Origin: Tenacibaculum skagerrakense
GTDB lineage: Bacteria > Bacteroidota > Bacteroidia > Flavobacteriales > Flavobacteriaceae
Direction: 5' to 3'
Assembly (NCBI RefSeq): GCF_004345825.1
Contig: NZ_SLXM01000008.1
Span: 124,001-188,000 of the forward strand
Length of the DNA: 64,000 bases
The position numbers were made by a program, and so were the translations under genes. Position 1 is the stretch's first letter, and the number at the start of each line of letters is the position of its first letter. The notes beneath the pieces were generated by a model that saw only the letters and a list, made by a program, of their open reading frames with translations, was not told the DNA's origin and searched no databases. Positions 43,030 through 51,680 of this stretch are shown here, one piece after another.

Positions 43030-45501
43030 ATGGGAAAAAAGACATTTCATAAAAATTCAAAAAAACCAATACCTAAAACACCTAAACCAAATTTAAAAAA
43101 AGGTGTAAAAAATGAACGGTTTTTACTATTAGATAAAATATTGCTTTTACTTTACTTAGCTGTTGGCTTTGTGCCTCATATGAATACATTAGATGTAGCA
43201 ATTACTCAATGGTATTATATATCAATACTAAATTTTGTTGTTATTTGTTATTTGTTTTTGTATGAGAATTCAATAGATATAAGTTTTAACAACACAATAG
43301 CTAAATGCTTTTTTATAGGGGCTTTAGTGTTTATTTTCTTCGCTCTTTTATCATTTATTAAATCAATTTCTGTTTCAGAAAGTATAGTATTTACCTGTAT
43401 TCTAATAAATACTTTAATAGCCTTTTATAATTTTTATTTTATCCTAAAAGATAAATTAATAGAGTTATTTCCATTCATCGTATATACGTTAATGTTTTTT
43501 TTAGCAATAGAATCGCTACAAGTTATTTATCATTTTGCAATTTTAAACGGCAACGAACCAAGAAGTGAAGATTTATTTATTGGTTTAAATCCCACTTACG
43601 GAAACAGGAATATTTTAGCAGCAAGTTTAATAATTAAAACGACATTTACTTTTTATATTTTATTTACATCTAAAAAAAACATACATACTATTTTTAGTTT
43701 AGTGGTAATTTATTTTTCAGTATTTAGTATTCTTATTATTGGTGCTAGAACAGCTATTTATAGTCTTCCAATACTATTTTCAATATTAATATTTGGTAAA
43801 TTATTTTTAAGCAAAAAAGAAAGTCTTTTACAAATGTCTAAGACTTTTTTAACTCCTTTACTTATAATTTTCGTATTGGCTTTTATAAGCTCACTATCAA
43901 TAAATAAAATTCATAAAGGAAAACTTAATAGCTTTGAAAATCTGGTTTTTACCAAATTTAAAAAAGATTTATACAAAGAAGATATAAACATAAGATCGTT
44001 AGCTAGTGATAGTGGTAGAGATAAGTTTTGGGAGGCTGCTTTAGATGGTTTTATGACAAGTCCAATAGTTGGAGTAGGAATTGGAAATTGGAAAGTAATT
44101 GATAAAGAGAAGCTAGTATGGGCAAGAAAAGGAGAAAATCAATTTTATCCAAGGAGAGCACATAATGATTTCTTACAGGTATTATCTGAGTTTGGAATTT
44201 TTGGTTTTTTAATTTTCATCGGGCTTTTTGGTGTTGTATATTATGTTTTGTTGTCTAGTTTCTTTACTGATGAGAATTATGATAATAGAATTATAGCTTT
44301 GGTTTGTATTGCTGCATTTTTGGCTTATAGTCTTGATTCACTAATGAATTTCCCTTCTGAGCGAACCCCAGTTCAAATAATGGGTTTTTTGTTAATAGCG
44401 CTAAGTATTTCGATTCCTAAAAGAACATCCAAAACAGTAAAATTACATCATTATATAAAAATAGGTTTAGCAGGATTAACTCTAGTTTTAGTATACGGAA
44501 ATTATTTAATTTTTACTTCGGGTAAATATCAAGCGATAGTTCGAAATAATATCAGAGGGAAGAATATCTTAAAGGATAAATATAAAGTGAGTTATGACCA
44601 AATGAATGCGCTATATCCATCATTTCCTAAGCTTAATTTTATGGGGCAACCTATTGATTATGCTAAAGCTGTTTTGGCGTACAGCGAAGGGAAATATGTG
44701 CAAACCATGGGTCATTTAGATTTAGCAATAAAAGAGTCGCCTTATTCACTTGAACATTATGCTTTTAAATCGTTAATATTTAGATCTAATGAATTATTTA
44801 AAAACCAAGATAGTTCAATTTATTATGCTAAAAAGGTTTTTGATAAAAGGCCAGGTTTAATAAACCAATATAGGATTTTAAAAAATTATTACAAATCGCA
44901 AAATGACACAGTAGCTTTATTTGATGTAATTTCTCGTCATCAAAGTTATTTGCCAGAAAATGAAAATGCTTGGATTGATAAAATTAATTTCTATTTAAAA
45001 TACCCAAAAGATTTAAAAAGAGCTAATGAATTAATTGATTCGGCAAAATTAGCACTACCTGAAAGTAAAAGAATTAAAGAATTAAAAATAATAAATAATA
45101 ATTCAGGAAAAGAAGTCCTAGCCAGCTCGGATAGTCTCATACAAGAACGTATAAGATTACAAAATATATTGAATAAAGCAAGTAATTTATTTAACAACAA
45201 AAAATATCCAGAAGCTTACAATCTTTATAATATAGGTTTAGAGTTAGATACCGATAATGAAGAGATTCGTCTGAGTTTAGCTTTAACTGATATTAAATTA
45301 AAAAGATATAAAGAGGCTATTGAAAAACTAAACATAATTATTAGCTCAGGTAAAATTACTAATGGTAAACCAGAGTATAATAGAGGGTTATGTTATTTAA
45401 GATTGAATAATAAAAAAGCTGCTGGTGTTGATTTTAGAGCTAGCTATGATAAAGGTTTTCCCATGGCAAAAGAGTTGAGCCCTACAATTTTAAAGTACTA
45501 A
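43030..45501 (+). CDS. O-antigen ligase family membrane protein with C-terminal TPRs
   Basis: 823 residues. About 12 helices in the first 470 residues form a Wzy_C-type O-antigen ligase/polymerase core, with the conserved GNRNILAASL (about 196-205), a GARTAIY arginine (about 237), and SPIVGVGIGNW then RRAHNDFLQVLSE in the long loop (about 345-390), which carry the catalytic arginine/histidine. After the membrane part come several tetratricopeptide-like helices (about 560-820), typical of Bacteroidota O-antigen ligase-like proteins. Substrate glycan unknown. Confidence 0.9.
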   Translation: MGKKTFHKNSKKPIPKTPKPNLKKGVKNERFLLLDKILLLLYLAVGFVPHMNTLDVAITQWYYISILNFVVICYLFLYENSIDISFNNTIAKCFFIGALVFIFFALLSFIKSISVSESIVFTCILINTLIAFYNFYFILKDKLIELFPFIVYTLMFFLAIESLQVIYHFAILNGNEPRSEDLFIGLNPTYGNRNILAASLIIKTTFTFYILFTSKKNIHTIFSLVVIYFSVFSILIIGARTAIYSLPILFSILIFGKLFLSKKESLLQMSKTFLTPLLIIFVLAFISSLSINKIHKGKLNSFENLVFTKFKKDLYKEDINIRSLASDSGRDKFWEAALDGFMTSPIVGVGIGNWKVIDKEKLVWARKGENQFYPRRAHNDFLQVLSEFGIFGFLIFIGLFGVVYYVLLSSFFTDENYDNRIIALVCIAAFLAYSLDSLMNFPSERTPVQIMGFLLIALSISIPKRTSKTVKLHHYIKIGLAGLTLVLVYGNYLIFTSGKYQAIVRNNIRGKNILKDKYKVSYDQMNALYPSFPKLNFMGQPIDYAKAVLAYSEGKYVQTMGHLDLAIKESPYSLEHYAFKSLIFRSNELFKNQDSSIYYAKKVFDKRPGLINQYRILKNYYKSQNDTVALFDVISRHQSYLPENENAWIDKINFYLKYPKDLKRANELIDSAKLALPESKRIKELKIINNNSGKEVLASSDSLIQERIRLQNILNKASNLFNNKKYPEAYNLYNIGLELDTDNEEIRLSLALTDIKLKRYKEAIEKLNIIISSGKITNGKPEYNRGLCYLRLNNKKAAGVDFRASYDKGFPMAKELSPTILKY

Positions 45502-45515
45502 GACTAAGTTATAAA

Positions 45516-46334
45516 ATGAAGTCTTATTTCTATTTTAAGTTAGTTGTTTATAGTGTTAGCGGACTTACTTTTGTTATTAATACTCTAGAGTCTTTGTATG
45601 TTTCTGTTTTTAACAAGCCCATTTTTGTACATCTGTACTTTATTAAAAAGAAATTACCAAAGCACAAGAAAGATTTTTTACAAGATGTTTCATTTTACAG
45701 AAAGCTCACGCCTAAGTATCAGAGTTATTTCGAGCATCGTTTAGTGAAATTTATAAGGAATTATGATTTTATTGAAAGAGATGGGTTTAAACTTACACCA
45801 GAAGCAAAAGTGCTAATCGCTTCTTCATATGTTAAGCTCACTTTTGGTATGAGGAAGTTTACTTCTTCAACATTTAATAAAATAATTGTTTATCCATCTT
45901 CTTATTATTCGGCAATCACACAACAATATCATAAAGGGGAGTTTAATCCTGGATTAAAGCTAGTAGTGTTTTCATGGGAAGATTTTCTCTTAGGAGAAAT
46001 AATAACCAATGACAATCTAAATTTAGGAATACATGAGTTTACTCACGCGTTAACCTTTCATGGAAAAAAGTCTAAAGATAAAAGTGCTAAAATATTTTAC
46101 AGGGTTTTTCTTGAGATAATTAAATTTATGAAAAACCCTGTAAATTCATCTGCAATTATAGAATCTAATTACTTCAGAGACTACGCTAATACAAATGCCT
46201 TAGAATTTCTTTCAGTTATTATGGAGCATTTTTTTGAAACACCAGTAGAGCTAAAACAAAAATTTCCTGAGTTATACTTTAAAATAGAAAGAATGCTTAA
46301 TTACAAAGCGATTTTAAATCAGCAATTGTCTTAG
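45516..46334 (+). CDS. Zinc metallopeptidase, MtfA/M90-like
   Basis: 272 residues. An N-terminal hydrophobic segment (about 7-27), then a catalytic domain with the zincin motif HEFTH (His173, Glu174, His177) in the context NLGIHEFTHALTFH, and an upstream block (KLVVFSWEDFLLGEI) as in MtfA, the M90 family. A C-terminal Glu-rich helix (YANTNALEFLSVIMEHFFE) holds the likely third ligand. Its 3' end overlaps the convergent rpe gene by 38 bases. Confidence 0.85.
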   Translation: MKSYFYFKLVVYSVSGLTFVINTLESLYVSVFNKPIFVHLYFIKKKLPKHKKDFLQDVSFYRKLTPKYQSYFEHRLVKFIRNYDFIERDGFKLTPEAKVLIASSYVKLTFGMRKFTSSTFNKIIVYPSSYYSAITQQYHKGEFNPGLKLVVFSWEDFLLGEIITNDNLNLGIHEFTHALTFHGKKSKDKSAKIFYRVFLEIIKFMKNPVNSSAIIESNYFRDYANTNALEFLSVIMEHFFETPVELKQKFPELYFKIERMLNYKAILNQQLS

Positions 46335-46953
46335 TTGGATTTTCGCTCTTAAAAACAAAACTACCTGCAACTAAAACATCTGCTCCAGCCTCGGTTAGTT
46401 GTTTAGCATTTTTGCTAGTAACACCTCCGTCGATTTCAATTAAAGTTTTTGAATTAGTGTCGTTAATTAAGTGTTTAAGTTGGGTAACTTTTTTATAGGT
46501 ATTTTCAATAAATGATTGTCCGCCAAACCCTGGATTTACACTCATTATACATACTAAATCCAAGTCGCTTATAATGTCCTCTAAAACGGAAATAGGTGTA
46601 TGTGGATTTAATGCAACTCCAGCTTTCATGCCTACAGCTTTTATAGCTTGAACAGTTCTGTGTAAATGAGTACACGCTTCATAGTGTACAGTAAGAATGT
46701 CAGCACCTAAATCTGCAAACGTTTTTATGTATCTGTCCGGATCAACAATCATTAAGTGAACATCTATAGTTTTTTTAGCATGAGATGAAATAGCTTTTAA
46801 AACTGGCATTCCAAAAGAAATGTTAGGAACAAAAACTCCGTCCATAATATCAATATGAAACCAGTCAGCATCACTATTGTTTACCATTTCTACATCTCGC
46901 TGTAGGTTTCCAAAATCAGCTGCTAAAACTGAAGGAGCAATAAGTTTATTCAT
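46297..46953 (-). CDS. rpe: Ribulose-phosphate 3-epimerase
   Basis: 218-residue TIM-barrel enzyme interconverting ribulose-5-P and xylulose-5-P (pentose phosphate pathway). APSVLAADFGNL (6-17), HIDIMDGVFVPN (about 33-44) with metal ligands His33 and Asp35, MIVDPD near 68, CIMSVNPGFGGQ (about 135-146) and EIDGGVTSKN (about 173-182) are all typical. Convergent overlap with the peptidase gene. Confidence 0.96.
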   Translation of the reverse strand: MNKLIAPSVLAADFGNLQRDVEMVNNSDADWFHIDIMDGVFVPNISFGMPVLKAISSHAKKTIDVHLMIVDPDRYIKTFADLGADILTVHYEACTHLHRTVQAIKAVGMKAGVALNPHTPISVLEDIISDLDLVCIMSVNPGFGGQSFIENTYKKVTQLKHLINDTNSKTLIEIDGGVTSKNAKQLTEAGADVLVAGSFVFKSENPTKTIADLKSLCN

Positions 46954-46996
46954 TATATGTGTGTTGTGTTTATGCGGTAAAAATACAACATAAAAA

Positions 46997-47027
46997 AAAC
47001 TCTCAATAAAAAGTATTGAGAGTTTTT
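46997..47027 (-). terminator. Rho-independent terminator of rpoD
   Basis: 13-bp stem AAAACTCTCAATA/TATTGAGAGTTTT with a 5-base loop and T-runs on both sides, 22 bases after the rpoD stop on the minus strand. Confidence 0.85.
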
Positions 47028-47048
47028 AATGATATTATTAAAAGCTTA

Positions 47049-47912
47049 TTAACCTAAATAAGTCATTAAAATTTTACTTCTAGAAGTGTGTTTTAATCTA
47101 CGAATCGCTTTTTCTTTAATCTGACGAACTCTTTCTCTTGTTAAATCAAAAGTTTCACCAATTTCTTCTAATGTCATTGGTTGATGCTCTCCTAAACCGA
47201 AATACAATCTTACAACATCAGCTTCACGAGGAGTTAATGTTTCTAAAGCTCTGTTAATTTCAATTCTTAAAGATTCGTGTAATAAAGTTCTATCTGGATT
47301 TGGAGATTCCCCAGAATTTAATACATCATATAAATTAGAATCTTCTCCTTCAATTAATGGTGCATCCATAGATACATGGCGACCAGAATTTTTCATTGAT
47401 TCTTTAACATCACTTACAGTCATGTCTAACTTTTTAGCAATTTCTTCAGCGCTTGGAGGGCGCTCATTTTCTTGCTCTAAAAAGGCATACATTTTATTGA
47501 TTTTGTTAATAGAACCAATTTTATTTAACGGTAAACGTACAATACGAGACTGTTCAGCTAAAGCTTGTAAAATAGATTGACGAATCCACCATACTGCATA
47601 AGAAATAAATTTAAATCCACGTGTTTCATCAAAACGTTTAGCAGCTTTAATAAGTCCAAGGTTACCTTCATTAATTAAGTCAGGTAAAGTTAATCCTTGA
47701 TTTTGGTATTGCTTAGCAACCGATACTACGAAACGTAAGTTAGCCTTAGTTAATTTTTCCAAAGCTCTTTGGTCACCAGCTTTAATACGCTGCGCTAACT
47801 CTACTTCTTCATCGGCAGTAATCAAATCTACTTTTCCAATTTCTTGTAAATATTTATCAAGTGAGGCAGTTTCTCTGTTGGTTACCTGTTTCGTAATTTT
47901 AAGTTGTCTCAT
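47049..47912 (-). CDS. rpoD: Primary sigma factor RpoD/SigA (short Bacteroidota form)
   Basis: 287 residues, without the long region 1.1 of E. coli sigma70. Region 1.2 ([14 protein letters not shown]), region 2 with the RpoD box [18 protein letters not shown] (about 78-95) and [15 protein letters not shown] (about 101-115), region 3, and region 4 with [14 protein letters not shown] and the helix-turn-helix [19 protein letters not shown] (about 245-263). It reads the TAnnTTTG promoters seen in this window. Monocistronic. Confidence 0.96.
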   Translation of the reverse strand: MRQLKITKQVTNRETASLDKYLQEIGKVDLITADEEVELAQRIKAGDQRALEKLTKANLRFVVSVAKQYQNQGLTLPDLINEGNLGLIKAAKRFDETRGFKFISYAVWWIRQSILQALAEQSRIVRLPLNKIGSINKINKMYAFLEQENERPPSAEEIAKKLDMTVSDVKESMKNSGRHVSMDAPLIEGEDSNLYDVLNSGESPNPDRTLLHESLRIEINRALETLTPREADVVRLYFGLGEHQPMTLEEIGETFDLTRERVRQIKEKAIRRLKHTSRSKILMTYLG

Positions 47913-48055
47913 ATACTTTTAATTATTTAATTACATACTCTACATTACCTTATACGGTATATTTAAAGTAAATGTTACAAAACATTTTATTTTTTTGAAA
48001 AAAACTTTGGTAAATGTTAAAAAGTGTTAATTTTATAAAAAGCATCAAATAGAAC

Positions 48056-48084
48056 TGTGACTTACACTTACATTTTGTGTCTCA
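48056..48084 (+). promoter_or_regulatory. Candidate ECF promoter P1, upstream of the ECF sigma gene
   Basis: TGTGACT (48056-48062), 16-base spacer, GTCTCA (48079-48084). The -35-like and -10-like boxes match P2 and P3 downstream (shared TTGTGTCTYA). The sigma gene starts 40 bases after the -10 box. A self-regulating promoter is inferred. Confidence 0.65.
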
Positions 48085-48123
48085 ATACAATAGAACTAAA
48101 CTTTGATATAAGAAAGAGCACTT

Positions 48124-48696
48124 TTGGATACTAATAAAGTAGATTATATTACCGATGAAGAACTCGTTCGGAAAATAGTGGAGAAGAATGATACTCATTT
48201 ATTTGCTATTTTATACGATAGGTATGCAGTAGTTGTATACAATAAGTGTTATGGTTTCTCTAAAAACAAAGAGGAAGCACAAGATTTAGCACATGATGTT
48301 TTCGTGAGGTTGTTCGTAAAACTTAGAACTTTTAAAGGAAAGTCTAAGTTTTCTACTTGGTTATATTCTTTTACCTACAATTTTTGTGTGAATTATGTAC
48401 AAAGAAATACGGCTAAAAAGAATGAGAAAGTTACAGTGGTAACTGATGTTATCAAAGATGAAGATGTTGATTCAGATGAAATTAATGATGCGTCTTTATT
48501 TGAGTTAAAATCAGATAAATTGGCTAAGGCTTTAGAGATTATCGACCCTGAAGAGAAAATGATTCTCCTAATGAAGTATCAGGATGATATGAGTATTAAG
48601 GAAATTCAAGAAGTCCTTGAGATTGGTGAGAGCGCAGTAAAAATGCGTGTAAAGAGAGCGAAAGAAAAAGTGGTTAAAGCTTATAATAGTTTATAA
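48124..48696 (+). CDS. ECF-type RNA polymerase sigma factor
   Basis: 190 residues. Sigma region 2 with AQDLAHDVFVRLFVKLRTFKG (split over about 57-77) and FSTWLYSFTYNFCVNYVQR (about 80-98), linker, and region 4 with LLMKYQDDMSIKEIQEVLEIGESAVKMRVKRAK (about 150-182, given in parts), the helix-turn-helix that reads the -35 element. TTG start. No typical anti-sigma with membrane helix follows; instead a 72-residue protein gene starts 1 base after the stop region. Confidence 0.92.
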   Translation: MDTNKVDYITDEELVRKIVEKNDTHLFAILYDRYAVVVYNKCYGFSKNKEEAQDLAHDVFVRLFVKLRTFKGKSKFSTWLYSFTYNFCVNYVQRNTAKKNEKVTVVTDVIKDEDVDSDEINDASLFELKSDKLAKALEIIDPEEKMILLMKYQDDMSIKEIQEVLEIGESAVKMRVKRAKEKVVKAYNSL

Positions 48697-48697
48697 T

Positions 48698-48916
48698 ATG
48701 GATAATCCGTTTAAGAAAATATTACATAACGAGGAACTTCCTAAGGTACTTAAGAAGAAAGTACTTGATGATGTTGCTATGATTAAGTTATCCATAGACA
48801 TGGCAGATTTATTTGTAGTTAAGTACCCTAGTGCAATAGGAGATTTATTAGGTGGGGGAGGTGCTGATGATGATAAAGTTTCGAATAAAAAGAAGGATAA
48901 TAAAAACGATAAATAA
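48698..48916 (+). CDS. Small protein following the ECF sigma gene
   Basis: 72 residues: amphipathic N-terminal part (NPFKKILHNEELPKVLKKKV), a short hydrophobic stretch near 30-50, then a Gly run (LLGGGGADDD) and a Lys/Asp-rich tail. No membrane helix long enough to span and no zinc motif. Start lies 1 base after the sigma stop, so the two are co-translated. A sigma-binding role is plausible from position only. Confidence 0.7.
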   Translation: MDNPFKKILHNEELPKVLKKKVLDDVAMIKLSIDMADLFVVKYPSAIGDLLGGGGADDDKVSNKKKDNKNDK

Positions 48917-48954
48917 TATATATTAACATATAAAGCTAACTAAATATACTAATT

Positions 48955-49773
48955 ATGAATTTTTTACAGATCGATATACTAAAACCTTTTCAAGATATTT
49001 TTGAGGATGTAGTGCAGTCTTTACCTAAAGTAGCTGGTTTTGTTGGTTACGTAATTTTTGTTTGGATTTTTATGAAGGTATTTTTATATGTTCTACGAAA
49101 AGTCTTATCAAAAACAAACTTAGATCAATGGTCAGATAAATTGAGTGAAACTAAGATATTTGGAGATGCTACAATCAATATAGTACTAACTGAAGTTATA
49201 TTAAATGTTCTTAAATGGTTCTTAATTTTAGTATTTGTAATGGCTGGCGCAGGTATTTTTGGACTTACAGTTGTTTCTGACGGATTGAGGAGTTTCTTTG
49301 CTTATTTACCAAAGCTAATTACTGCTTTAGGAATTTTTGTTGCTGGAGCTTATTTAGGTACTATGGTAAAGAAAGCGATTCAAGGAATGTTTAAATCACT
49401 TGAGATTAATGGAGGCAATTTAGTTGGTAATATTGCTTTTTATCTGATTGTAGTTTTCTTATCTATAACAGCTTTGGATCAAGCAGGTGTTGATACTTCT
49501 GTTATTAAGAGTAATCTTACATTATTAATTGGATCTATTCTTTTAGCTTTTACTATTGCGTTTGGTTTAGGAGCAAGAGATGCTGTATCAAGACTATTAT
49601 TCGGTTATTATTCTAGGAGAAATGTAGCTATTGGTTCTATTGTGAAAATTGGAGATATAGAAGGAGAGGTAATAGCTATCGATAATATATGTTTTACTAT
49701 TAAAACTTTGGAAGGGGAAGTTGTGTTACCAATTAAAGAAGTGGTGGACAGTACAATAATTATTAAAAAGTAA
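48955..49773 (+). CDS. Mechanosensitive-channel family membrane protein (CmpX/TM_helix type)
   Basis: 272 residues with about five helices, including two copies of the conserved TM_helix repeat (near 115-135 and 185-205, AFTIAFGLGARDAVSRL) and a small MscS-like beta domain at the C-terminus (IGSIVKIGDIEGEVIAID, near 225-242). Related to CmpX of Pseudomonas, which affects envelope stress and ECF sigma activity (established for that protein). Same strand, 38 bases after the small gene, so part of the ECF operon. Confidence 0.87.
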   Translation: MNFLQIDILKPFQDIFEDVVQSLPKVAGFVGYVIFVWIFMKVFLYVLRKVLSKTNLDQWSDKLSETKIFGDATINIVLTEVILNVLKWFLILVFVMAGAGIFGLTVVSDGLRSFFAYLPKLITALGIFVAGAYLGTMVKKAIQGMFKSLEINGGNLVGNIAFYLIVVFLSITALDQAGVDTSVIKSNLTLLIGSILLAFTIAFGLGARDAVSRLLFGYYSRRNVAIGSIVKIGDIEGEVIAIDNICFTIKTLEGEVVLPIKEVVDSTIIIKK

Positions 49774-49793
49774 TTTTTGTAATAAAAAATATA

Positions 49794-49801
49794 TATATTT
49801 G
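49794..49801 (+). promoter_or_regulatory. Putative -7 box of small transcript 1
   Basis: TATATTTG, 20 bases after the channel gene stop and just ahead of a structured region that ends in a terminator at 49922-49952. Confidence 0.4.
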
Positions 49802-49807
49802 TGAAGT

Positions 49808-49952
49808 TTATATTATAACGTATTCAGTAAAAATACCTTAATAAGGTATTTACGATAATAATTTATTTGGTAGATTTCGGGGGACTTCTATCTACAGGGT
49901 TGCGTAGTGGGCAACTCATAAAGGGCTAGTTTTACTAGCTCTTTTTTTTTTT
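49808..49952 (+). ncRNA. Candidate small RNA 1
   Basis: Start is approximate (7 bases past the -7 box). Contains a 9-bp perfect hairpin AAATACCTT/AAGGTATTT (49831-49851), a TAGAT...ATCTA hairpin carrying TTCGGGGGAC, a GTTGC...GCAAC hairpin, and a terminator AGGGCTAGT/ACTAGCTCT followed by 11 T. No reading frame. Could instead be the leader or 3' region of the channel operon. Confidence 0.45.
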
Positions 49953-49971
49953 AGAAAAAAAATTAATTTTT

Positions 49972-50000
49972 TGTGACCTCAAAAAAAATATTGTGTCTTA
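49972..50000 (+). promoter_or_regulatory. Candidate ECF promoter P2, before small RNA 2
   Basis: TGTGACC (49972-49978), 16-base spacer, GTCTTA (49995-50000), matching P1 of the nearby ECF sigma gene in both boxes and in spacing. Confidence 0.65.
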
Positions 50001-50006
50001 AGAGTA

Positions 50007-50090
50007 TAGTGTGTGATATTGTATTCTGGGGGGACGACAATTTCCACACATATCATTAACTTAAAAGCCGCTATTTATTGCGGCTTTTTT
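50007..50090 (+). ncRNA. Candidate small RNA 2 under the ECF promoter P2
   Basis: Start estimated 7 bases after the -10 box. Contains a stem-forming TGTGTG...CACACA pair bracketing a loop with TTCTGGGGGGAC (similar to the loop in small RNA 1) and ends in terminator AAAAGCCGC/GCGGCTTTT with a T run (50063-50090). No reading frame. Confidence 0.55.
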
Positions 50091-50107
50091 GTTAAAAAGA
50101 ATTTTAG

Positions 50108-50137
50108 TGTCACCAAGTTATAAACTATTGTGTCTTA
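50108..50137 (+). promoter_or_regulatory. Candidate ECF promoter P3, before small RNA 3
   Basis: TGTCACC (50108-50114), 17-base spacer, GTCTTA (50132-50137), preceded by the same TTGT extension as in P1 and P2. Confidence 0.62.
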
Positions 50138-50143
50138 CATATA

Positions 50144-50227
50144 ATGTATGGGGTTTTTTGATTTGGGTGATATCAATAATACTATACACGTTAATAACAA
50201 GAAGAGCCGCAATATTGCGGCTCTTTA
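50144..50227 (+). ncRNA. Candidate small RNA 3 under the ECF promoter P3
   Basis: Start estimated 7 bases after the -10 box. Contains a GTAT-GGGG-rich segment followed by TGATATCA and ends in a perfect 24-base palindrome AAGAGCCGCAAT/ATTGCGGCTCTT (50202-50225) that can terminate both strands, including the porT gene coming from the right. Confidence 0.5.
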
Positions 50228-50251
50228 ATTGTGTGTATGTTAATTATTATA

Positions 50252-50950
50252 TTATTCGAAAGATAAATGAAGGAAAATTCCTCGAGTTCCCATAAAATCA
50301 ATTGGATCTGTCCATTGACTAGGAGATCTTTCATCATATTTTACCTCATTAGTTATTGCAAATATTCCTCTTATAGATGGGGAGAATTTAAAGTAAGGTA
50401 AGTACAAATCGATACCAATACCTACTTCATACATTAAATTACTAGCAGTTTGTCTAAACTGGCCTCCAAAATTATCATTTTGATTTCTCTCGTTACTAGA
50501 AAAATTATAATCGAATGAAGCACCTCCTAAAACATAAGGTCTAACGTTATTTAATCTATTTGTACTAAATTTAAAGATAAAAGGTAAGTGTAAATAAGTA
50601 TTTCCTACTTCTCTAGTATCTTGTCCAGGAGTTGTTATATGAGTAAAACGTAAAACTTTAGTATTAGATATAAGACCTGGCTCAAATCGAAGATTAATAT
50701 TGTTGTGTAACTTTAAGTCAGCTATTAAACCAACATTAAAACCAACTTCAGAGGTTACTTCTATTTGTGGGTTGTTAAATGCGCTAGGTTTATAAGCTAC
50801 TTTAAATCCATTTGTATTAAGACCTAAATAAAAACCATAATGTATTCTACGTTTATCAAAGCTTGGAAGGTTTTCAACTCTCTCACGTTGAGAAAGTACG
50901 TTCCATGATATAAACATTAAACAAACAGAAATAAAAAACTTTTTTTGCAT
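50252..50950 (-). CDS. PorT-like outer-membrane beta-barrel protein (type IX secretion)
   Basis: 232 residues with a signal peptide (cleavage near WNVLSQ) and an eight-stranded beta-barrel pattern with aromatic ends (final FLHLSFE). The IHYGFYLGLNTNGF start of the barrel and the position directly after ubiE match PorT/SprT of Bacteroidota, part of type IX secretion and gliding. Also similar to the general PorT-like barrel family, so the assignment is by sequence and position together. One base separates it from ubiE. Confidence 0.83.
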   Translation of the reverse strand: MQKKFFISVCLMFISWNVLSQRERVENLPSFDKRRIHYGFYLGLNTNGFKVAYKPSAFNNPQIEVTSEVGFNVGLIADLKLHNNINLRFEPGLISNTKVLRFTHITTPGQDTREVGNTYLHLPFIFKFSTNRLNNVRPYVLGGASFDYNFSSNERNQNDNFGGQFRQTASNLMYEVGIGIDLYLPYFKFSPSIRGIFAITNEVKYDERSPSQWTDPIDFMGTRGIFLHLSFE

Positions 50951-50951
50951 A

Positions 50952-51680
50952 CTACTTTGTTGATGTATAAATTGACGCTACTCCGAAAGTTACGGGTAAG
51001 CTATTTGCATTCTTAAACCCATTTTTTGTTAAAATATTGTTGAAAGCTTCACCAAAAGGAAAAGAATTTGCACTTTCAGATAAATAAGAATATGCAACTT
51101 TATCTTTAGAAAATAACTTACCAATTACAGGAAGAATGAAATTAGTATAAAATTTGTAACCTTGTTTAAAGGGAAACTTTGTAGGATTTGAAGTTTCTAA
51201 AACAACAAACTTTCCTCCAGGTCTTAATACTCTGTATATTTCTGTTAAGCCTTTATCTAAATTTTCAAAATTACGAACACCAAAAGAAACAGTAATAGCA
51301 TCAAAAGTATTGTCTTCAAAAGGAATATTTTCACTATCGCCAACAACCATTTCTATTTTATCAGATAAGTTAGCTTTGTTTACTTTCTGCTTTCCTACTT
51401 CTAACATTCCAGGTGAAATATCTAATCCAACAATTTTGTCAGGATTTAATTGAGCCATCATTAAAGCTAAATCTCCAGTCCCTGTAGCAATATCTAAAAT
51501 TTTCTTAGGATTTACTTCGGAAACTAACTTAACTACTTTTTTTCTCCAGCTTACATCAATACCTAACGATATTACTCGATTTAAACCATCATAATTTTCA
51601 GAAATGTTATCAAACATCTGAGCAACTTGCTCTTTCTTTCCTAATTCAGAATCTTTGTACGGTTTTATTTGTTTATCCAT
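50952..51680 (-). CDS. ubiE: Demethylmenaquinone methyltransferase (UbiE/MenG)
   Basis: 242 residues. SAM-dependent methylation of demethylmenaquinone in the last step of menaquinone synthesis. [15 protein letters not shown] (about 63-77) motif [21 protein letters not shown] (about 123-142) and [17 protein letters not shown] (about 148-164) are typical. Overlaps the nfu gene by 8 bases. Confidence 0.95.
   Translation of the reverse strand: MDKQIKPYKDSELGKKEQVAQMFDNISENYDGLNRVISLGIDVSWRKKVVKLVSEVNPKKILDIATGTGDLALMMAQLNPDKIVGLDISPGMLEVGKQKVNKANLSDKIEMVVGDSENIPFEDNTFDAITVSFGVRNFENLDKGLTEIYRVLRPGGKFVVLETSNPTKFPFKQGYKFYTNFILPVIGKLFSKDKVAYSYLSESANSFPFGEAFNNILTKNGFKNANSLPVTFGVASIYTSTK

Noticed and set aside
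50089..50295. 68-residue plus-strand reading frame over the small-RNA region
   Set aside because: It starts inside a terminator tail, runs through promoter P3 and the next terminator, and has no resemblance to a known protein.
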